A stretch of DNA of 64,000 bases, from NCBI RefSeq assembly GCF_003086295.3, contig NC_092048.1, forward strand, positions 94,096,626-94,160,625. Direction: 5' to 3'. The DNA is from Arachis hypogaea (taxonomy: Eukaryota; Streptophyta; Magnoliopsida; Fabales; Fabaceae). Made by a program: the position numbers and the translations under genes. The notes under the pieces were generated by a model. It saw only the letters and a list, made by a program, of their open reading frames with translations, made no database searches and was not told where the DNA came from. This document shows positions 31,383-43,789 of the stretch, one piece after another. The first letter of the stretch is position 1. Each line of letters opens with the position of its first letter.

Positions 31383-33199
31383 TGATGAGATATTTTGGTG
31401 AAAAACGAATCTCTCACAAAACATCACAAATCCAACCGGCAAGTGTACCGGGTCGTATCAAGTAATAAAAACTCACGGGAGTGAGGTCGAACCCACAGGG
31501 ATTGAAGGATTGAGCAATTTTAGTTTAGTGGTTGATTTAGTCAAGCGAATCAAGTGTTGGTTGAGTGATTTGTGACTTGCAGAATGTAAATTGCATGAAA
31601 TTAAAGAAAGCAGGAAATTAAATTGCTGAATCTTAAAGAACAAGAAATTAAATGGCAGAAACTTAGAGTGCAAGAAATGTAAATTGCGGAATCTTAAAGT
31701 GCACGGAATATAAATTGCTTGAAATGTAAAGGGAATTGGGGAATGGATTTGCAGAATTTAAACAAGGAAAAACTAAATTGCATCAAACAGCAGAGGGAAA
31801 GGGAATTGGGATTGAACCGGATCTTGAAGCAGTAAAGTAAATGAACAGAAAAAGCAATAAACAGGGAATTGAAATGAGAAATTCAGATCTCAGGACCCAG
31901 AGACTAGAAAACCAAGTCTAGATCTCAATGCCTTCCTAGATCCAACAAGAACAATAGCAAGGAAATTGTAAATTGCAAAGAAAAGAGATGAAGAACAATG
32001 AACCGGAAATGAAATTCAAATAATAGTAAAGAAACAGAGAGATCCAAGATTGAGATTGAAACAGAATTTCTTCAATTCTCCAATCCAAGATCCAAGACAA
32101 ATGTAAAATGAAATTGAAAGCAATGAAAGCAAGAAATTAAAGTTCACTCAAGTTTAAAAGCTCTCCGAAAACTATATTGAAAATTCTAAAAGGAAATCTC
32201 CCTTAATAACTTGAATTCTATCCTATTTATACACTTTCCAAAATGATCTTCAAGCCTTGAGTTGGGCCTTTGTTCTTGGTGGAATTGGGTTGAAAGAGGC
32301 CTTGGTTGATTGCTCTTGAAGTTTGAAGAAGAACCGAAGTGAACCAATTGAACCGGTTTTGAAGTTAGCCAAAGTTGGTCCCAACGTTAGGGCCAAAGTT
32401 AGGGGTCTAACTTTGACCCTAACTTTTCATAGCAGCAAGCATGATTCCCTGGTTTGGACGATGGTGCCAACGTTAGGGGTCTAACTTTGACCCTAACGTT
32501 GGCCTTGCTTAGTGCTAGTGGTGCCAACGTTAGCCTCCAAGTTAGGGGGCTAACGTTGGCGCAAACGTTGGTGCCCCTCCCTTTGTGATTCATGTGCCAA
32601 CGTTAGCCTCCAAGTTAGGGGGCTAACGTTGGCGCAAACGTTGGCCTTCTCCCCCTTTATAACTCATGTGCCAACGTTAGCCTCCAAGTTAGGGGGCTAA
32701 CGTTGGCGCAAACGTTGGCTGGCCCAGGGATGAGTTTCAAGTTTCTCTTGCCAACGTTAGCCTCCAAGTTAGGAGGCTAACGTTGGCTCAAATGTGGGGA
32801 GTCCAGGGAGTGATTTTTCATGCCCAACGTTAGCCTCCAAGTTAGGGGGCTAACGTTGGGGCTAACTTCATGCCTCTGGTTCAATTTTCACTTATTCCAT
32901 TCTTCACTTCTAGCCATTCCTCTTTGCTTCAACCTTTCTCCAAGCTTTCTTCACCTATCATTAATCAACCAAACTCATCAAAGCTATGCTCAAAATCATG
33001 AGATCTTCATTCTTTCATAATATGCAACAAATATAGCACAAAACCTCATGAAATGGCATAAATTCATATATGGTTGGTTCAATCAAGGGAAACATGAAAA
33101 TCTACTCAATTAGCTTGCTTGTAGCTCCAGAAAGTGCATAATTCTAATGAAAACAAAAGAAAAAGACTAGCTAAAATAGGCTTAGATGACTTGTCATCA
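31383..33199 (-). repeat. 5' LTR of element C (right copy)
   Basis: 1817 bp, the same length as the left copy, differing at about eight positions (for example near 32002, 32018, 32195, 32387, 32461, 32774 and 33183). Inverted-repeat array 32465-32862; TATA box 32224-32231. Confidence 0.93.
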
Positions 33200-33204
33200 G
33201 GTGC

Positions 33205-33720
33205 TTTATCACCTGGTAACTTAGGTTAACTAACCCGGGATTATCAACTGAAAGTCCACTATCAAAAGCAATCTTTGCTACAGAACATTTAGTAACCCAA
33301 AGAGGTGCTGGACACCAAGACCTCAAGGAAAGAAAATAAACAAACCATGTGCCTGTGGTGTGTATGTATGGGGGAGAGACTTGAGGAAGTAAGTCCTTAG
33401 GGGTGCTTCAACACTTTGCACCTTGAACTAACTGGTTCAGGAGTGTTCGCTGAAAGCTTATTCTAAAGAGTTGCCCCCTTATAGAGCACTTAGCCTAAGA
33501 ACACAAATAAGCCCTGAAATGACAACAAAAGGATCAATGAATAAAAGTCTCATGGGATGCAATCAAGTGAGTATTCTAGAACATGATAAAGGTCTGAAAG
33601 CCAGTGAAGGAATGAACCTAAGTTGCTATGCATGAAACCACCATAAAACCAGGGACATGACTTCCACAAGAATGACTCATTTTCTCTTGGCATTCCATTC
33701 ATCATTCTCTTGTTCCAGTA
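33205..33720 (+). other. Non-coding 3' region of element B, second part
   Basis: Continues B after element C. No ORF. Homologous to the late 3' region of A (TAGAGGTGTCC/GGGTGCTTCAAC-type blocks) and leads directly into the terminal hairpin. Confidence 0.6.
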
Positions 33721-33757
33721 CTTGCTTAGGGACAAGCAAGCTTTAAGTTTGGTGTTG
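33721..33757 (+). promoter_or_regulatory. Terminal hairpin and polypurine-tract region of element B
   Basis: Stem CTTGCTT/AAGCAAG, loop AGGGAC (33721-33740), then CTTTAAGTTTGGTGTTG abutting the 3' LTR at 33758. Confidence 0.75.
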
Positions 33758-36121
33758 TGATGCCAGGGCATTTTGGCCAGTTTCACTGACCTTTTCTTTA
33801 CTGTTTTTAAGGTAGCTTCATGCATTTTCTTAGAAAATAAGCTAGTTTTGGGTAGATATTCACTTACATCTTGATTCAAGCATACATTGTGCACTTTATA
33901 TGATTTCATGAGAATTTTGCATGAATTATATGACAAATTAGAGGATGCATGTCTCATGATTTGGATTAGAACTTTGATGCACTTTATTGCTTGATTTCAG
34001 GACAAAGGAAGCAAGGAAGAACCACGTTAGCAGCCACGTTAGTCCCACTAACGTGACCTCTAACGTGGAATGGGTGCTAACTTGCAAAGTTAATGAGAAA
34101 GGTAATCGCCAATAATGCCCTCGAAGCCATCATAAGCCCATGTTAAGAGTTACGTTGACTAAGTTAACGTGAACTCTAACGTGGAAGAAGACAACAAGGC
34201 CAATGTTAGTGACACTCTCCTTTGTCACTAACGTTGGACCAAGCTCATAATTGGCCACGTTAGTTGCCACGTTAACTTAGTTAACGTGGACTCTAACGTT
34301 AAGAAGCAAAAGAGAAGCCAACGTTAGTGACATTCACCTTTGTCACTAACGTTGGCCAAGCCTCCATAAGCCACGTTAACTCCCACGTTTACTTAGTTAA
34401 CGTGGAAGCTAACGTGGAGAGAGCAATTGATAGCCAACGTTAGTGACACTTACCTTTGTCACTAACGTTGGGGTGAACCACCAAGAGCCACCATGAGCAA
34501 CGTTAACTCCCACGTTAACTTAGTTAACGTGGAAGCTAACGTGGATAAAGAAATGATGAGCCAACGTTAGTGACAATCACCTTTGTCACTAACGTTGGAG
34601 ATGGCTAGCATGACTACATTAGAAGCCACGTTAACTTAGTTAACATGGACTCTAACGTTGGAAATAGGGGCACATTGGAATGTTAGTGACAAAGGTAAGT
34701 GTCACTAACGTTCTCGAAGAATTGGCACTGCTACATTAGAAGCCACGTTAACCTAGTTAACGTGGACTCTAAGTAGGGACAAGGGAGGACTCTCCACGTT
34801 ATTGGGAAAGGTAAGTCCCAATAACATGTGCGAAGGACCAAGAGGCAATGTTAGTGGTCACGTTAGTGCCACTAACGTTGAAGTCAACGTGATCATATTT
34901 GGGTTAGGAACGTTAGTGAAAAAGGTGATTGTCACTAACGTTCTCGAACCCACACTTTCACTTAACGTTGACACCACTAACGTCCTGAGTCAAAGTCCCT
35001 GCCTACTTCACCTTTTCTCTCTGCAAGCAAAGCTAAGCCCAATAAAAAGGATAACTGCTTCAAACTCAAGATTCAGAGGCCCATACCCAAGACTTGAAGA
35101 GCCAACTAGAAGATGAGAAGAGTAGTATATATAGGAGTAGCTTTGAATTAGCGAGGGAGTTGGAAACTTTAGGGAGCCTTTGGCGTAGAACTACTCTTTG
35201 TATTTTACTTTCTCTACACTTCTAGTTTTACTTTCATCATGTATTCTCCATCTTGGTTTTCATTTTCCAGAGCTATGAACAACTAAACCCCTTTCATTGG
35301 GTTAGGGAGCTCTGTTGTAATTTGATGGATCAATATTAGTTTTCATTCTCCTTCTTCTATCTTTTCTCTTGATTTTACTAGAAAGCTTTCGATCTTCATC
35401 CAATTGGGTAGTTATCTTGGAAAAGAAGCTATTCAAACTTGGATCTCTTCTGAACCTTGAAAGAGGAATGAAGAGATCATGCTAGAAATGCTTTCTCATG
35501 CTAGACCAAATTGGGTTTGGATGGATATGTGACTATAATCCTACCAACACTTGATTTGGGAAATGCATGTGGTATAATCAGTGACCATACTTCATCTCTT
35601 CTCATGAGCAGTTGACCAAGGAATTGGCTATTGATCAAGATTTGAGAGATTGAATTACCAAGAAATTGGAATTCGATCACTTAAGATTGCCAAGGAGATC
35701 AATGAATGCATTGATTGAGGAAGAGATGAAAATGAACTTGATCCGGAGAATGCAAAATCTCCTGAGCCCAATGAACTCCCCATTTCTGATCGTACCCATT
35801 CTCTTTAATTTCTGCCATTTACTTTTATGAGCAATTACCCCATTCCCGTTTAAGATTCTGCAATTTACTTTTCGCCATTTATATTCAGCTCTTTAATTCT
35901 AGCATTTATTGTTTCTGCTATTTACTTTCCCGCCATTTAACTTTCTGCAAATCTTAAATCAAATTCTGGTTCACTCAACTAGAACATTCCTCTAATTAAA
36001 GTTGCTTAATCAATCAATCCCTATGGGATTCGACCTCATTCTATTGTGATTTTTTACTTGACGACAAATTCGGTACACTTGACGAAGAAAATTTGTTGAG
36101 AGACAAGTTTTGTGTGCATCA
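33758..36121 (+). repeat. 3' LTR of element B
   Basis: 2364 bp, uninterrupted. Inverted-repeat array at 34020-34985, TATA box at 35126-35133, and the empty insertion site of the solo LTR at about 34785. It ends GTGTGCATCA. Confidence 0.92.
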
Positions 36122-36126
36122 TGCGA

Positions 36127-36585
36127 TGACAGCGTGCGTAGAATATTTTCACGAGAGGACGGGAAGTAGCCATTAACAACGGTGATGCCCAACGTAAAGC
36201 TTGCCATGGAAAGGAGTATGAATGATTGGAAGAAGGCAATAGGAAAGCAGAGGTTCAGGAGGAACAAAGCATCTTCATACGCTTATCTGAAATTCCAACC
36301 ATAGAATTACATAAGTATCTCTATCTTTATTTTATGTTTTATTTATCTTTTAATTATCAATTGTCCATCACCATCTGAATTCGCCTGACTGAGATTTACA
36401 AGGTTACCATAGCTTGCTTCAAGCCGACAGTCTCCGTGGGATCGACCCTTACTCATGTAAGGTATTACTTGGACGACCCAGTACACTTGCTGGTTAGTTG
36501 TGCGGAATTGTGACAAAGTGTGATTCATGTTTAAGAGCTCCAAGTCCTTTGGCGCCATTGTTGATGATCACAATTTCGTGCACCA
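36127..36585 (+). repeat. 3' LTR of element A, right part
   Basis: Resumes the A LTR after element B (matches 9005-9462) and ends TTTCGTGCACCA before the duplication ACGTG. This fixes the true LTR terminus as ...GCACCA. Confidence 0.9.
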
Positions 36586-38083
36586 ACGTGGCGGAAATTG
36601 GCGGGTTAAGAAATTATTATAAGGGATACGTTGCAAGTACAGTTCTTAACCAACAAAAATCCGCTTATCAATTTAGAAGGATTGTCACAAAATTAGAATT
36701 AAAATACTGGGAGTATGAATCCCAGGTCGTCTCCCAATGAGTTACAGAAAGATGTGCTATTTTATTAATCAGATGTTTTTCAAAAGGGTTTAAGTTTGAT
36801 AAACAGGAAATTAAATCAGCGAATTTATGTAATTTAAATAAAATCCTTGACCGGGAGTAGATTAGTTGGAACTCCTATCCTTGTTGGAGTTCTCCCAAGA
36901 TTAATTGATAATTGAAGGTTGTTCTGCTCAGTTATCCTTTACCAGATAAAGGAAAGTTAAGCAAGTTGGAAGTCAGTTTCTATTCACAAGTTCCAATCCT
37001 CTCCCTTGGGAAGGACTAGTGTCAGTGACTAGAGGGCGACCCAACGATAACCCAATTATAATTTTACTCTTGAGCATTCCAACTCAAGGTTCTCCTTTCA
37101 ACCAACTCCCAATCAAGTTATGGAACTACTCGCTCATTATGATTGTAAACTTCACAAAATAAGAAAGGGAAATAAAGGAAGACATGATAAATAATAATAA
37201 AAAAAAGATCAATTAAAAATGAAAATAGTTCTTGTATTAATAAACTCTAAAAATAATCCAATAGTAATTCTGAACAAATTAAAGATATGAAAGAGTAAGT
37301 GACAAGTAAGGAAACAAACTAGAATGATGAAGTCTTGACGGAGGTAATAACTCTTCTCAATATCCCAATCCAAAAAGCAATAAAAACAAAATCCTAAGAA
37401 CTATGAATGTGTAGAGAGAAAACCTAGAGGAGGAGTAAATCTATATCTAAAAACTAAAATTATGCGGAATGAATGTTGTTCTTGGTCTATGCATGTCCCC
37501 TGGCTCTAATCTGCTTTTCTGGGCCGAGAACTGGGTCAAAACATGGTCCAAAATCGCCCCCAGCGAATTCTGCAAATTCTGTAGATCGTGCACGTCACAC
37601 GATCGCGTCATCCACGCATTCGCGTCATCCAGCATTTTGCCTTAACACGCATGCGCGTCGTCCACGCATTCGCGTCACTTGTGCAGTTTCCAATCCATGC
37701 GTTCGTGTTAGGCACGCGAGCGCGTCACTGTAATTTCCTCTGTTTCGCACGGTCGCGTGAGCCATGCGTCCGCATCGCTTCTCGCTGGTCATCTCCTTAA
37801 TTTCTTGTGTTCCTTCCATTTCTGCAAGCCTCCTCTCCAATTTCCAAGTCATTCATGCCCTATAAAGCCTGAAACACTTAACACATAGATCATGGCATCG
37901 AATGGAATAAAGGAGAATTAAAATACATAATTAAAAGTCTCTAGGATGCAAGTTTTCAACCCTGGAGTAATTTTGGGAAGGAATTGTAAATACATGCTAA
38001 TCATATGAATAAGTGGGTAAAGATTTGATAAAACCACACAATTAAACACAATATAAACCATAAAACAATGGTTTATCAAAGAA

Positions 38084-38404
38084 CAAATCTTGGAAAGCAT
38101 GATTAGGGGAGAATTGAGTGAATCAACCCTAAACACTGAGCGATTAGAGTGTAAACACATCCGGTGAGGGTTCGATTGCTCAATTACATGTTTTCACCTA
38201 TGATCATCTCTTCTTGTAAGTTTATAAAAATATTTAATAACTCAATTCAATTGTGGATTAGGCTTGCTATTGCCTTAGCCCTTGTGCCTATATATGTTCT
38301 CTTGGGAATTGATTTATTTTGACTAAGTAGTTGCATTTAGATAGGATGTATCTAGTAGTTGTTACATTGAATAAATGTTGATACCCTTTGTTTCCTTCTT
38401 GATT
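38084..38404 (+). other. Non-coding 3' region of element E, second part
   Basis: Resumes E after solo LTR F. Matches 49985-50300 of element I (for example GCGATTAGAGTG and GTGAGGGTTC). No ORF. Confidence 0.75.
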
Positions 38405-38442
38405 TAGCATGAGGACATGCTATGGTTTAAGTATGGGGAGGT
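38405..38442 (+). promoter_or_regulatory. Terminal hairpin and polypurine tract of element E
   Basis: Stem TAGCATG/CATGCTA, loop AGGA (38405-38422), then TTTAAGTATGGGGAGGT abutting the 3' LTR. Here the tract is purine-rich, as expected for plus-strand priming. Confidence 0.78.
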
Positions 38443-39892
38443 TGATAAACCCCATTTTTAGGATTTATCTTATGCTTAATTTAGGAGATTTTATGACCTT
38501 TTACCCACATTTATTCAATGAAATGGCATGGTTTCATGATTGTCTCCTAATTTGTGCTTAAGTGTGAAAATATGCTTTTTAGGCCCTTAATTGCTAATTT
38601 TGATTCACCTTTGATTCCACTAGATGCCTTGATATGTTTGTTAGTGAATTCAGATTGGAAAGGCTAGGAATGGATCAAAGGGGTGAAGAGGAAAAGCATG
38701 CAAGTGGAGAACTCATGAAGAAACAAGGATTTGGAATATTGAGATCGACGCGCACGCGCAGCAGACGCGCATACGTGGATTGTGGAGTCGCATGGCGACG
38801 CGTACGTGTACATGACGCATACGCGTGGATAGCAATTTGTCAAGCGACGCGTATGCGTGACCCACGCACACGCGTCGGTGCTCGCACATGACCCACTTAA
38901 ACTGAATCCACTGGGGGCGATTTCTGGGCTTCCCAGGCCCAGATCCAACTCATTTCTGATGCTATTTAACCCAAGAAATGAAGAGGGATCAACCATCTAG
39001 TCAACTAGTTAGTTTAGTTTTAGTTTTGGAGGGAAAGATAGTTTCAAGAGAGAGAAGCTCTCTCTTCTCTCTAGAATTAGGATTAGGTTTAGGTTAATTT
39101 CTTAGATCTAGATCTACTTCTTCTCTTGCTTCAATTTTCTTTTTGCTTTATGAATTGTTATGTAGATCTCTATTTCTCTTTTAATGTAATTTATAATTTC
39201 CATGTCTTTTCATGTTGCTTTGATTTTCTATTATGGATCTATTGACTTTGTAGTTAGATCTCTCTTTAATTCTTGCAATTTATGTTGTTTACCTTTATTG
39301 CCTTTTATGTGTTTGATGAAATGCCTCTTTTAGCTATGAGTTAGATTTTGTTCCTCTTGGCTTTGGTTGAGTAATTGGTGACTCTTGAATTATCAAACTC
39401 CTTTGTTGATTGATAATTAGAAGTTGCTAATTGATTTTAATCCCACTAAATCTACTCTTTTATTATGATTAGGCTAGGACTTGTGCAATCAAGTTAATTC
39501 ATCCACTTGACTTTCTTTCATAGTTAGAGGTTAACTAAGTGGGAGCAATGGATAATTCTCATCACAATTGATAAGGATAACTAGGATAGGACTTATAATT
39601 ATCATACATTGCCAAGGCTTTTCTAGTTGTTAGTTTATTTCCTTTGCCATTTACATTTCTTGTCTCTTAATTCAAAAACCCCAAAACATACTTCATAGCC
39701 AATAACAAGAACACTTTATTGCAATTCCTAGGGAGAACGATCTAAGGTTTGAATACTTCGGTTATTTTCATAGGGGTTTGTTACTTGTGACAATCAAATG
39801 TTTGAATGAAAGGATTATTGTTGGTTTAGAAACTATACTTGCAACGAGATTTTATTTGTGAAATTCTAAACCACACAAAAATCCATTCATCA
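38443..39892 (+). repeat. 3' LTR of element E
   Basis: 1450 bp, TGATAAACCCC to CCATTCATCA. The U3 array of ACGCGTACGTG/ACGCATACGCGT palindromes is at 38738-38885. A purine/pyrimidine hairpin (GAGAGAGAAGCTCTCTC) is at about 39050. The right target duplication is AGTAT. Confidence 0.88.
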
Positions 39893-39949
39893 AGTATTTC
39901 CCGCACGGGACTCTGCACGGTTCACTAAACGTTACTGTGAGCAGATGTT

Positions 39950-41546
39950 TGATTTAAGAAAATTGTCGTGGGTATAGAATTTCCTCAAATGAATGAATTC
40001 TTGTTGGAAGTATAGTTCTACACTAACAAACAATCCTCTCAATCAAAAATTTGGTTGTCACATGTAACAAACTCCAAATGAAAATTAACCGGAGTATTTA
40101 GACTCCGAGTCGTCTCACAAGGAATTGCAATGAAATGGTCAATTATTGACTATAAAGGGGGTAAGGGGGTTGGTTTTATATTTTTGCAAGAAATTAAATG
40201 GCAAGAAAAGTAAATGGATAATTAACTAATAAAAGAAAGGAAAAGAACTCTTGGCTAGACATCACCATCCTTGTCTACAAATCATATATTGACAATTATG
40301 AGGTACCAACCCATTAAATCTACTTCTAAAAGCTTTAAGTACGTAATGTCTACTCCTAAACTTGAAGTACATCAAATAGGCTTGATCACATCAACCCATA
40401 AGTCCAAACCTACCTACTAATTAGATTAGTAGTGAGTTGGCATCAATGAGTATCAAATTGATCACCAAGGGGTCTCAAATCACCAATTCAATGAGACCCA
40501 ATGACTCAAGGTCACTCAATTCCCTTAGCCTAGGCCAAGAGTCAAGAGAACTACTCAAAAACTAAAGGAAACATTTTATCAAACACTTAGTGTGCAAGGA
40601 AAGTAAACATCATAAAATGCAAGAATTAAAGGAAACCCATAACTACCACAAGCAAGAAATCAACAATAGCAATTAAGATAAACATAAAAGAGACATGGAA
40701 ACATAAAATTACATTAAAAGAAATCAAGATCCAGCAATTGTTCATCAACATACAAGAGAGTAAAATAAGAAATTAACAAGAGAAACTAAAAAGATTAAGA
40801 CAATAGAACACTAAAACATAAAGAGAATTAAAATCAAAACAAGAATTGAAAGAGAGATTTGAGAGTGATTAACCTAATTTTATCCTAATTTCTATCCTAA
40901 ATCTCTCTCTATAATTTCTACCCTAAAACATGATGAAAACTAAACTATGACTACTTGGTTCATTCCCCCCTCAATCTTTAGGTTCAATATCATCATAAAT
41001 GAGTTGGATTGGGCCCAAAATGAGCTTGAAATCGCTGGCCACGATTTTACTTTAATGAACCACGTGCTCAATCGGCACGCATGCGTACATGGCACATGCG
41101 CGCCCCTATACGCAAAGAAACATATAAAAATTTTTATATCATTTCGAAACCCCGGATATTAGCTTTCCAACGCAACAAGAACCGCCTCATTTGGACCTCT
41201 GTAGCTTAAGTTATGGTCGTTTGAGTGCGAAGAGGTCAGGCTTGACAACTTTACGGTTCCTTCATTTCTTCATGAGTTATCCCACTTTGCATGCTTTTCT
41301 CCTCACTTCTTCCTTCCAATACTTGCCTTATGAACCTGAAATTACTCAACAAACATATCAAGGCATCGAATGAAATTAAAGTGAATTAAAATCACCAAGT
41401 TTAGGGCCTAAAAAGCATGTTTTCACATTTAAGCACAAATCAAGGGAGAATTGTAAAACCATGCTATTTCATTGAATAAATGTGAGAAAATGTGATAAAA
41501 TCCCCCAAATTAAGCACAAGATAAACCACAAAATTGGGATTTATCA
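39950..41546 (-). repeat. 3' LTR of element H (left copy)
   Basis: 1597 bp, TGATTTAAGA to GGGATTTATCA. It lacks the ~20-bp purine/pyrimidine hairpin present in the partner LTR at about 47205. U3 holds a weak CpG palindrome group at about 41070-41110 (GGCACGCATGCGTACATGGC). Confidence 0.9.
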
Positions 41547-41583
41547 AATCTCTCCACACTTAAACCAAGCATGTCCTCATGCT
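41547..41583 (-). promoter_or_regulatory. Terminal hairpin and polypurine tract of element H
   Basis: Minus strand: stem AGCATG/CATGCT, loop AGGA (41583-41568), then TTTAAGTGTGGAGAGATT abutting the LTR. Confidence 0.78.
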
Positions 41584-41589
41584 AAGAAT

Positions 41590-42259
41590 AAAGAAGGACA
41601 AGAAAAGGGTATGAACATTTATTCAATGCAAATAAACTATATGCACCTATCTATATGAATGCAACTAAATGCAAAATGCTTCTACCTACTTGATTAAAAG
41701 AAAATCAATCTCCAAGAACATATATAAGCAAGTAGGGCTAAGTAGTATGATGATTCATGAATCCTACCAATTTGAATATCAAAATAATAGTACAAGTAGA
41801 CTTGCAAGAAGAAAGCTCATGAAAGCCAGGAACAAGGAATTGAGCATCGAACCCTCACCAGAAGTGTATCCGCTCTAGTCGCTCAAGTGTATAGGGTCAA
41901 TCACTCAATTATCTTGTACTCATGCTTTCCATGATTTGTTTTTCATCTAACAATCAACAATTATTCAATGCATGCATACATTCATCATGAGGACTTATTC
42001 ATAGGTTGTAATGGGGCTAGGGTCAAGGTAGGATGCATATGGTCAAGTGAGCTTGAAATTTGAATCTTTGATTAACCTAAGCTCCCACCAAACACATATA
42101 ACAACCTATACAACTCTAATACACAACCTAGCTACCCATGATTCTCACTTTTTCACATACTCATGCATTCTCTTTAATTAACATTCCATATGCATTGATT
42201 TTTATTGAACTTTCACTTTGGGGCATTTTTGTCCCCTTTTTATTTCTTTTTTTTTTCTT

Positions 42260-42304
<45 letters not shown>

Positions 42305-43085
42305 TTTTTCTTTTTCTTTTCCTTATCATTTTTTTAAAGTATATACCAACGTATCAATGCCAATGGTTTTACATATAGTGCATGAATATGTACCCAATTC
42401 TCAATATTTTTAACAAAAATAAAAATTACACTTTTACCTCTACCAATGTCCCAAGTTTCCCATACCCAATTGATACACACCTTCACTAGCCTAAGCTAAT
42501 CAAAGATCCAAATTAAGGGACATTTATTGTTTTTCACTTAGGGTTGTTGATGTGCTAAAAATTAAGAATAAAAGGGATTAAATAGGATCAAATTTGGCTA
42601 ACAATGGTTGATGAAAGGTAGGCTATTTGGGTAAGTGAGCTAAATGAAATGATGGCCTCAATCATATAAATGCATGTATACATGGAATAATGGACATATA
42701 GAATCAAACAAATCAAAGATTACAATCATAGAAAAAGAATAATGCACATAAGAATGAAAATAAGTGGTTATATGATGTAACCGCACAATTAGGCTCAAAA
42801 CTCACATGCTTGTGTTCTTAGCTCAAAAACCATGTTCCAAAATAAATTCTTCAAGCAAGTTTATCACAAATTTTCTTTTAAATTGGTAGGGTGCCCTAAA
42901 AACAGTTTCTTGGAAAAGAAATCATCACCCTAACCAAGTAGTCCTAACATAAGAAAAAGTGGTAAAATATGTACAAATTCTAACTAACATGCAATCTATC
43001 ATGCAATGCAACAACTAACTAGCAAAGGAAATCAAGAATTGGTGTTGAAAGAAAGAAATTGTTACCCATGGAGATCGGTCGGACG
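41590..43085 (-). other. Non-coding 3' region of element H
   Basis: Homologous, in reverse, to the region between the internal and terminal cassettes of E and I. No ORF is supported. It contains the TA microsatellite at 42262-42301. Confidence 0.7.
42262..42301. repeat. (TA)n microsatellite
   Basis: About 20 uninterrupted TA units, flanked by pyrimidine-rich sequence. The matching place in E (about 7455) has only a short TATATGTATATA, so the run expanded in H. Confidence 0.95.
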
Positions 43086-43124
43086 ACCTTCCCACACTTA
43101 GAAATTTGCACCGTCCTCGGTGCA
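43086..43124 (-). promoter_or_regulatory. Internal hairpin plus polypurine-like motif of element H
   Basis: Minus strand: a perfect 7-bp stem TGCACCG/CGGTGCA with loop AGGA (43124-43107), followed by TTCTAAGTGTGGGAAGG. E has TGCACC/GGTGCA at the same place. Confidence 0.6.
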
Positions 43125-43129
43125 TGCAA

Positions 43130-43785
43130 AGAAGAGTAAAGTAGACGGGTTGCTACAATTGATGAGTTTCTTCAAAGGGTTGTGGGGGTAGACTTGTTTG
43201 TTGCCCCATTTAGAAGCTTTTTCTTTTCCTCTTTCGGTGGCCAACCTAAAAGGAAAGAAAAAGAAAGGAAATTAAGCCTACAACAAAGATATCAAAGCAA
43301 ATAGAACATAGGCGAGGGCTAATGCCAGATAAGAGTAAGGTTCTCACTACATGGTAGCTACAACATGTGAGTGAGAAAACAATATAAGTTAAGGCATATT
43401 AACTAACACTTGATTCAAGAACAAAGTTAAAGCATGAAGAGCACTCAAAAGCATCAAGTTCAACTAAAAAGAGTGGGTTATGGAAGACATGTAAGCTCAT
43501 ATCAATGCACAAATGATACAAGGATCATCAAGGGTTAAGCATTGATTTAAAGGTTTCATCACCCAACAATATCAAACAAGTCAAGAAGCACCAAGATTAA
43601 TCAAGAAATTCTCAATAATTGAGTAAGAGCATTCAACACCATTATTAAAATAAGAAACTTGAAGAAAAATAAAGTAAAAATAGGCTATAAAAACAAAATG
43701 AAAATGCAAAGAATAAAAGTATGCGAATGCAATGGACAAAAGAAAATGGAAGATGAGAAAAGAAAAGAAAAAAAAAACTCTTTTT
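43130..43785 (-). other. Non-coding spacer of element H
   Basis: AT-rich, counterpart of 5820-6640 in E. Short possible frames are Lys-rich and not conserved in E. Confidence 0.55.
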
Positions 43786-43789
43786 TTTT

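Larger units (their letters stand above)
26562..33199 (-). mobile_element. Element C: young non-autonomous LTR retrotransposon
   Basis: 6638 bp on the minus strand. Both LTRs are 1817 bp, and the target duplication GGTGC is at 26557-26561 and 33200-33204. I counted about eight mismatches between the LTRs (about 99.6% identity). The tRNA-Asp primer site is perfect (31358-31376). The only coding remnant is a Gag with a large internal deletion. It is the innermost and apparently youngest insertion in the window, and must have moved using proteins from another element. Confidence 0.93.
17533..36121 (+). mobile_element. Element B: gag-pro retrotransposon inserted in the 3' LTR of A
   Basis: 5' LTR 17533-21550 (carrying a solo LTR), 3' LTR 33758-36121. 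The target duplication is TGCGG (17528-17532) and TGCGA (36122-36126), differing by one base. The element carries a tRNA-Asp primer site, gag, protease joined to a pol C-terminal piece, an intact coiled-coil ORF, and nested element C. Removing the solo LTR and C leaves about 10.3 kb. RT and integrase are absent. The LTRs differ by about 2-3% by eye, mostly transitions. Confidence 0.9.
7825..36585 (+). mobile_element. Element A: gag-pro retrotransposon with extra ORF, split by element B
   Basis: Complete ends: 5' LTR 7825-9462, and a 3' LTR in two parts, 16386-17532 and 36127-36585. The target duplication ACGTG is at 7820-7824 and 36586-36590. Without B the element is about 10.2 kb. It carries a tRNA-Asp primer site, gag, protease, and an extra ORF of the plant-transposon-protein type. 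RT, RNase H and integrase are absent, with the protease joined directly to the conserved pol tail. The LTR pair differs by roughly 5% by eye, plus a U3 repeat-unit difference. The LTR ends match what I remember of abundant Arachis Ty3/gypsy repeats. The family name was not verified. Confidence 0.9.
7818..38078 (-). repeat. F: solo LTR, minus strand, split by element A
   Basis: The LTR is TGACGTG (7818-7824) plus 36591-38078, about 1495 bp without A. It ends in ...GGTTTATCA. A 5-bp target duplication AAGAA flanks it (7813-7817 and 38079-38083), and no internal region is present, so it is a solo LTR. Its closest relative here is the I LTR. The U3 palindrome cluster (CACGCGATCGCGTCA-like) is at about 37585-37775. 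Element A inserted only 7 bp inside its edge, so its left end is easily missed. Confidence 0.85.
2696..39892 (+). mobile_element. Element E: ORF-X retrotransposon, interrupted by F/A/B/C
   Basis: A plus-strand element made of a truncated 5' LTR (2696-3301), an internal region (3302-7817 and 38084-38442), and a 3' LTR (38443-39892). The gap is filled by solo LTR F, which is itself split by A. The internal sequence resumes correctly after the gap: AAGAACAAATCTTGGAAAGC at 38079 matches the homologous stretch of element I near 49980. It encodes only ORF-X, with no Gag, protease, RT or integrase, so it is non-autonomous. The right target duplication is AGTAT (39893-39897), inside the ORF of element I. 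The left one is beyond the window because G sits in the 5' LTR. Confidence 0.85.

Noticed and set aside
42138..42413. 91-codon frame with Tyr-Ile repeats
   Set aside because: It is the TA microsatellite read as codons.
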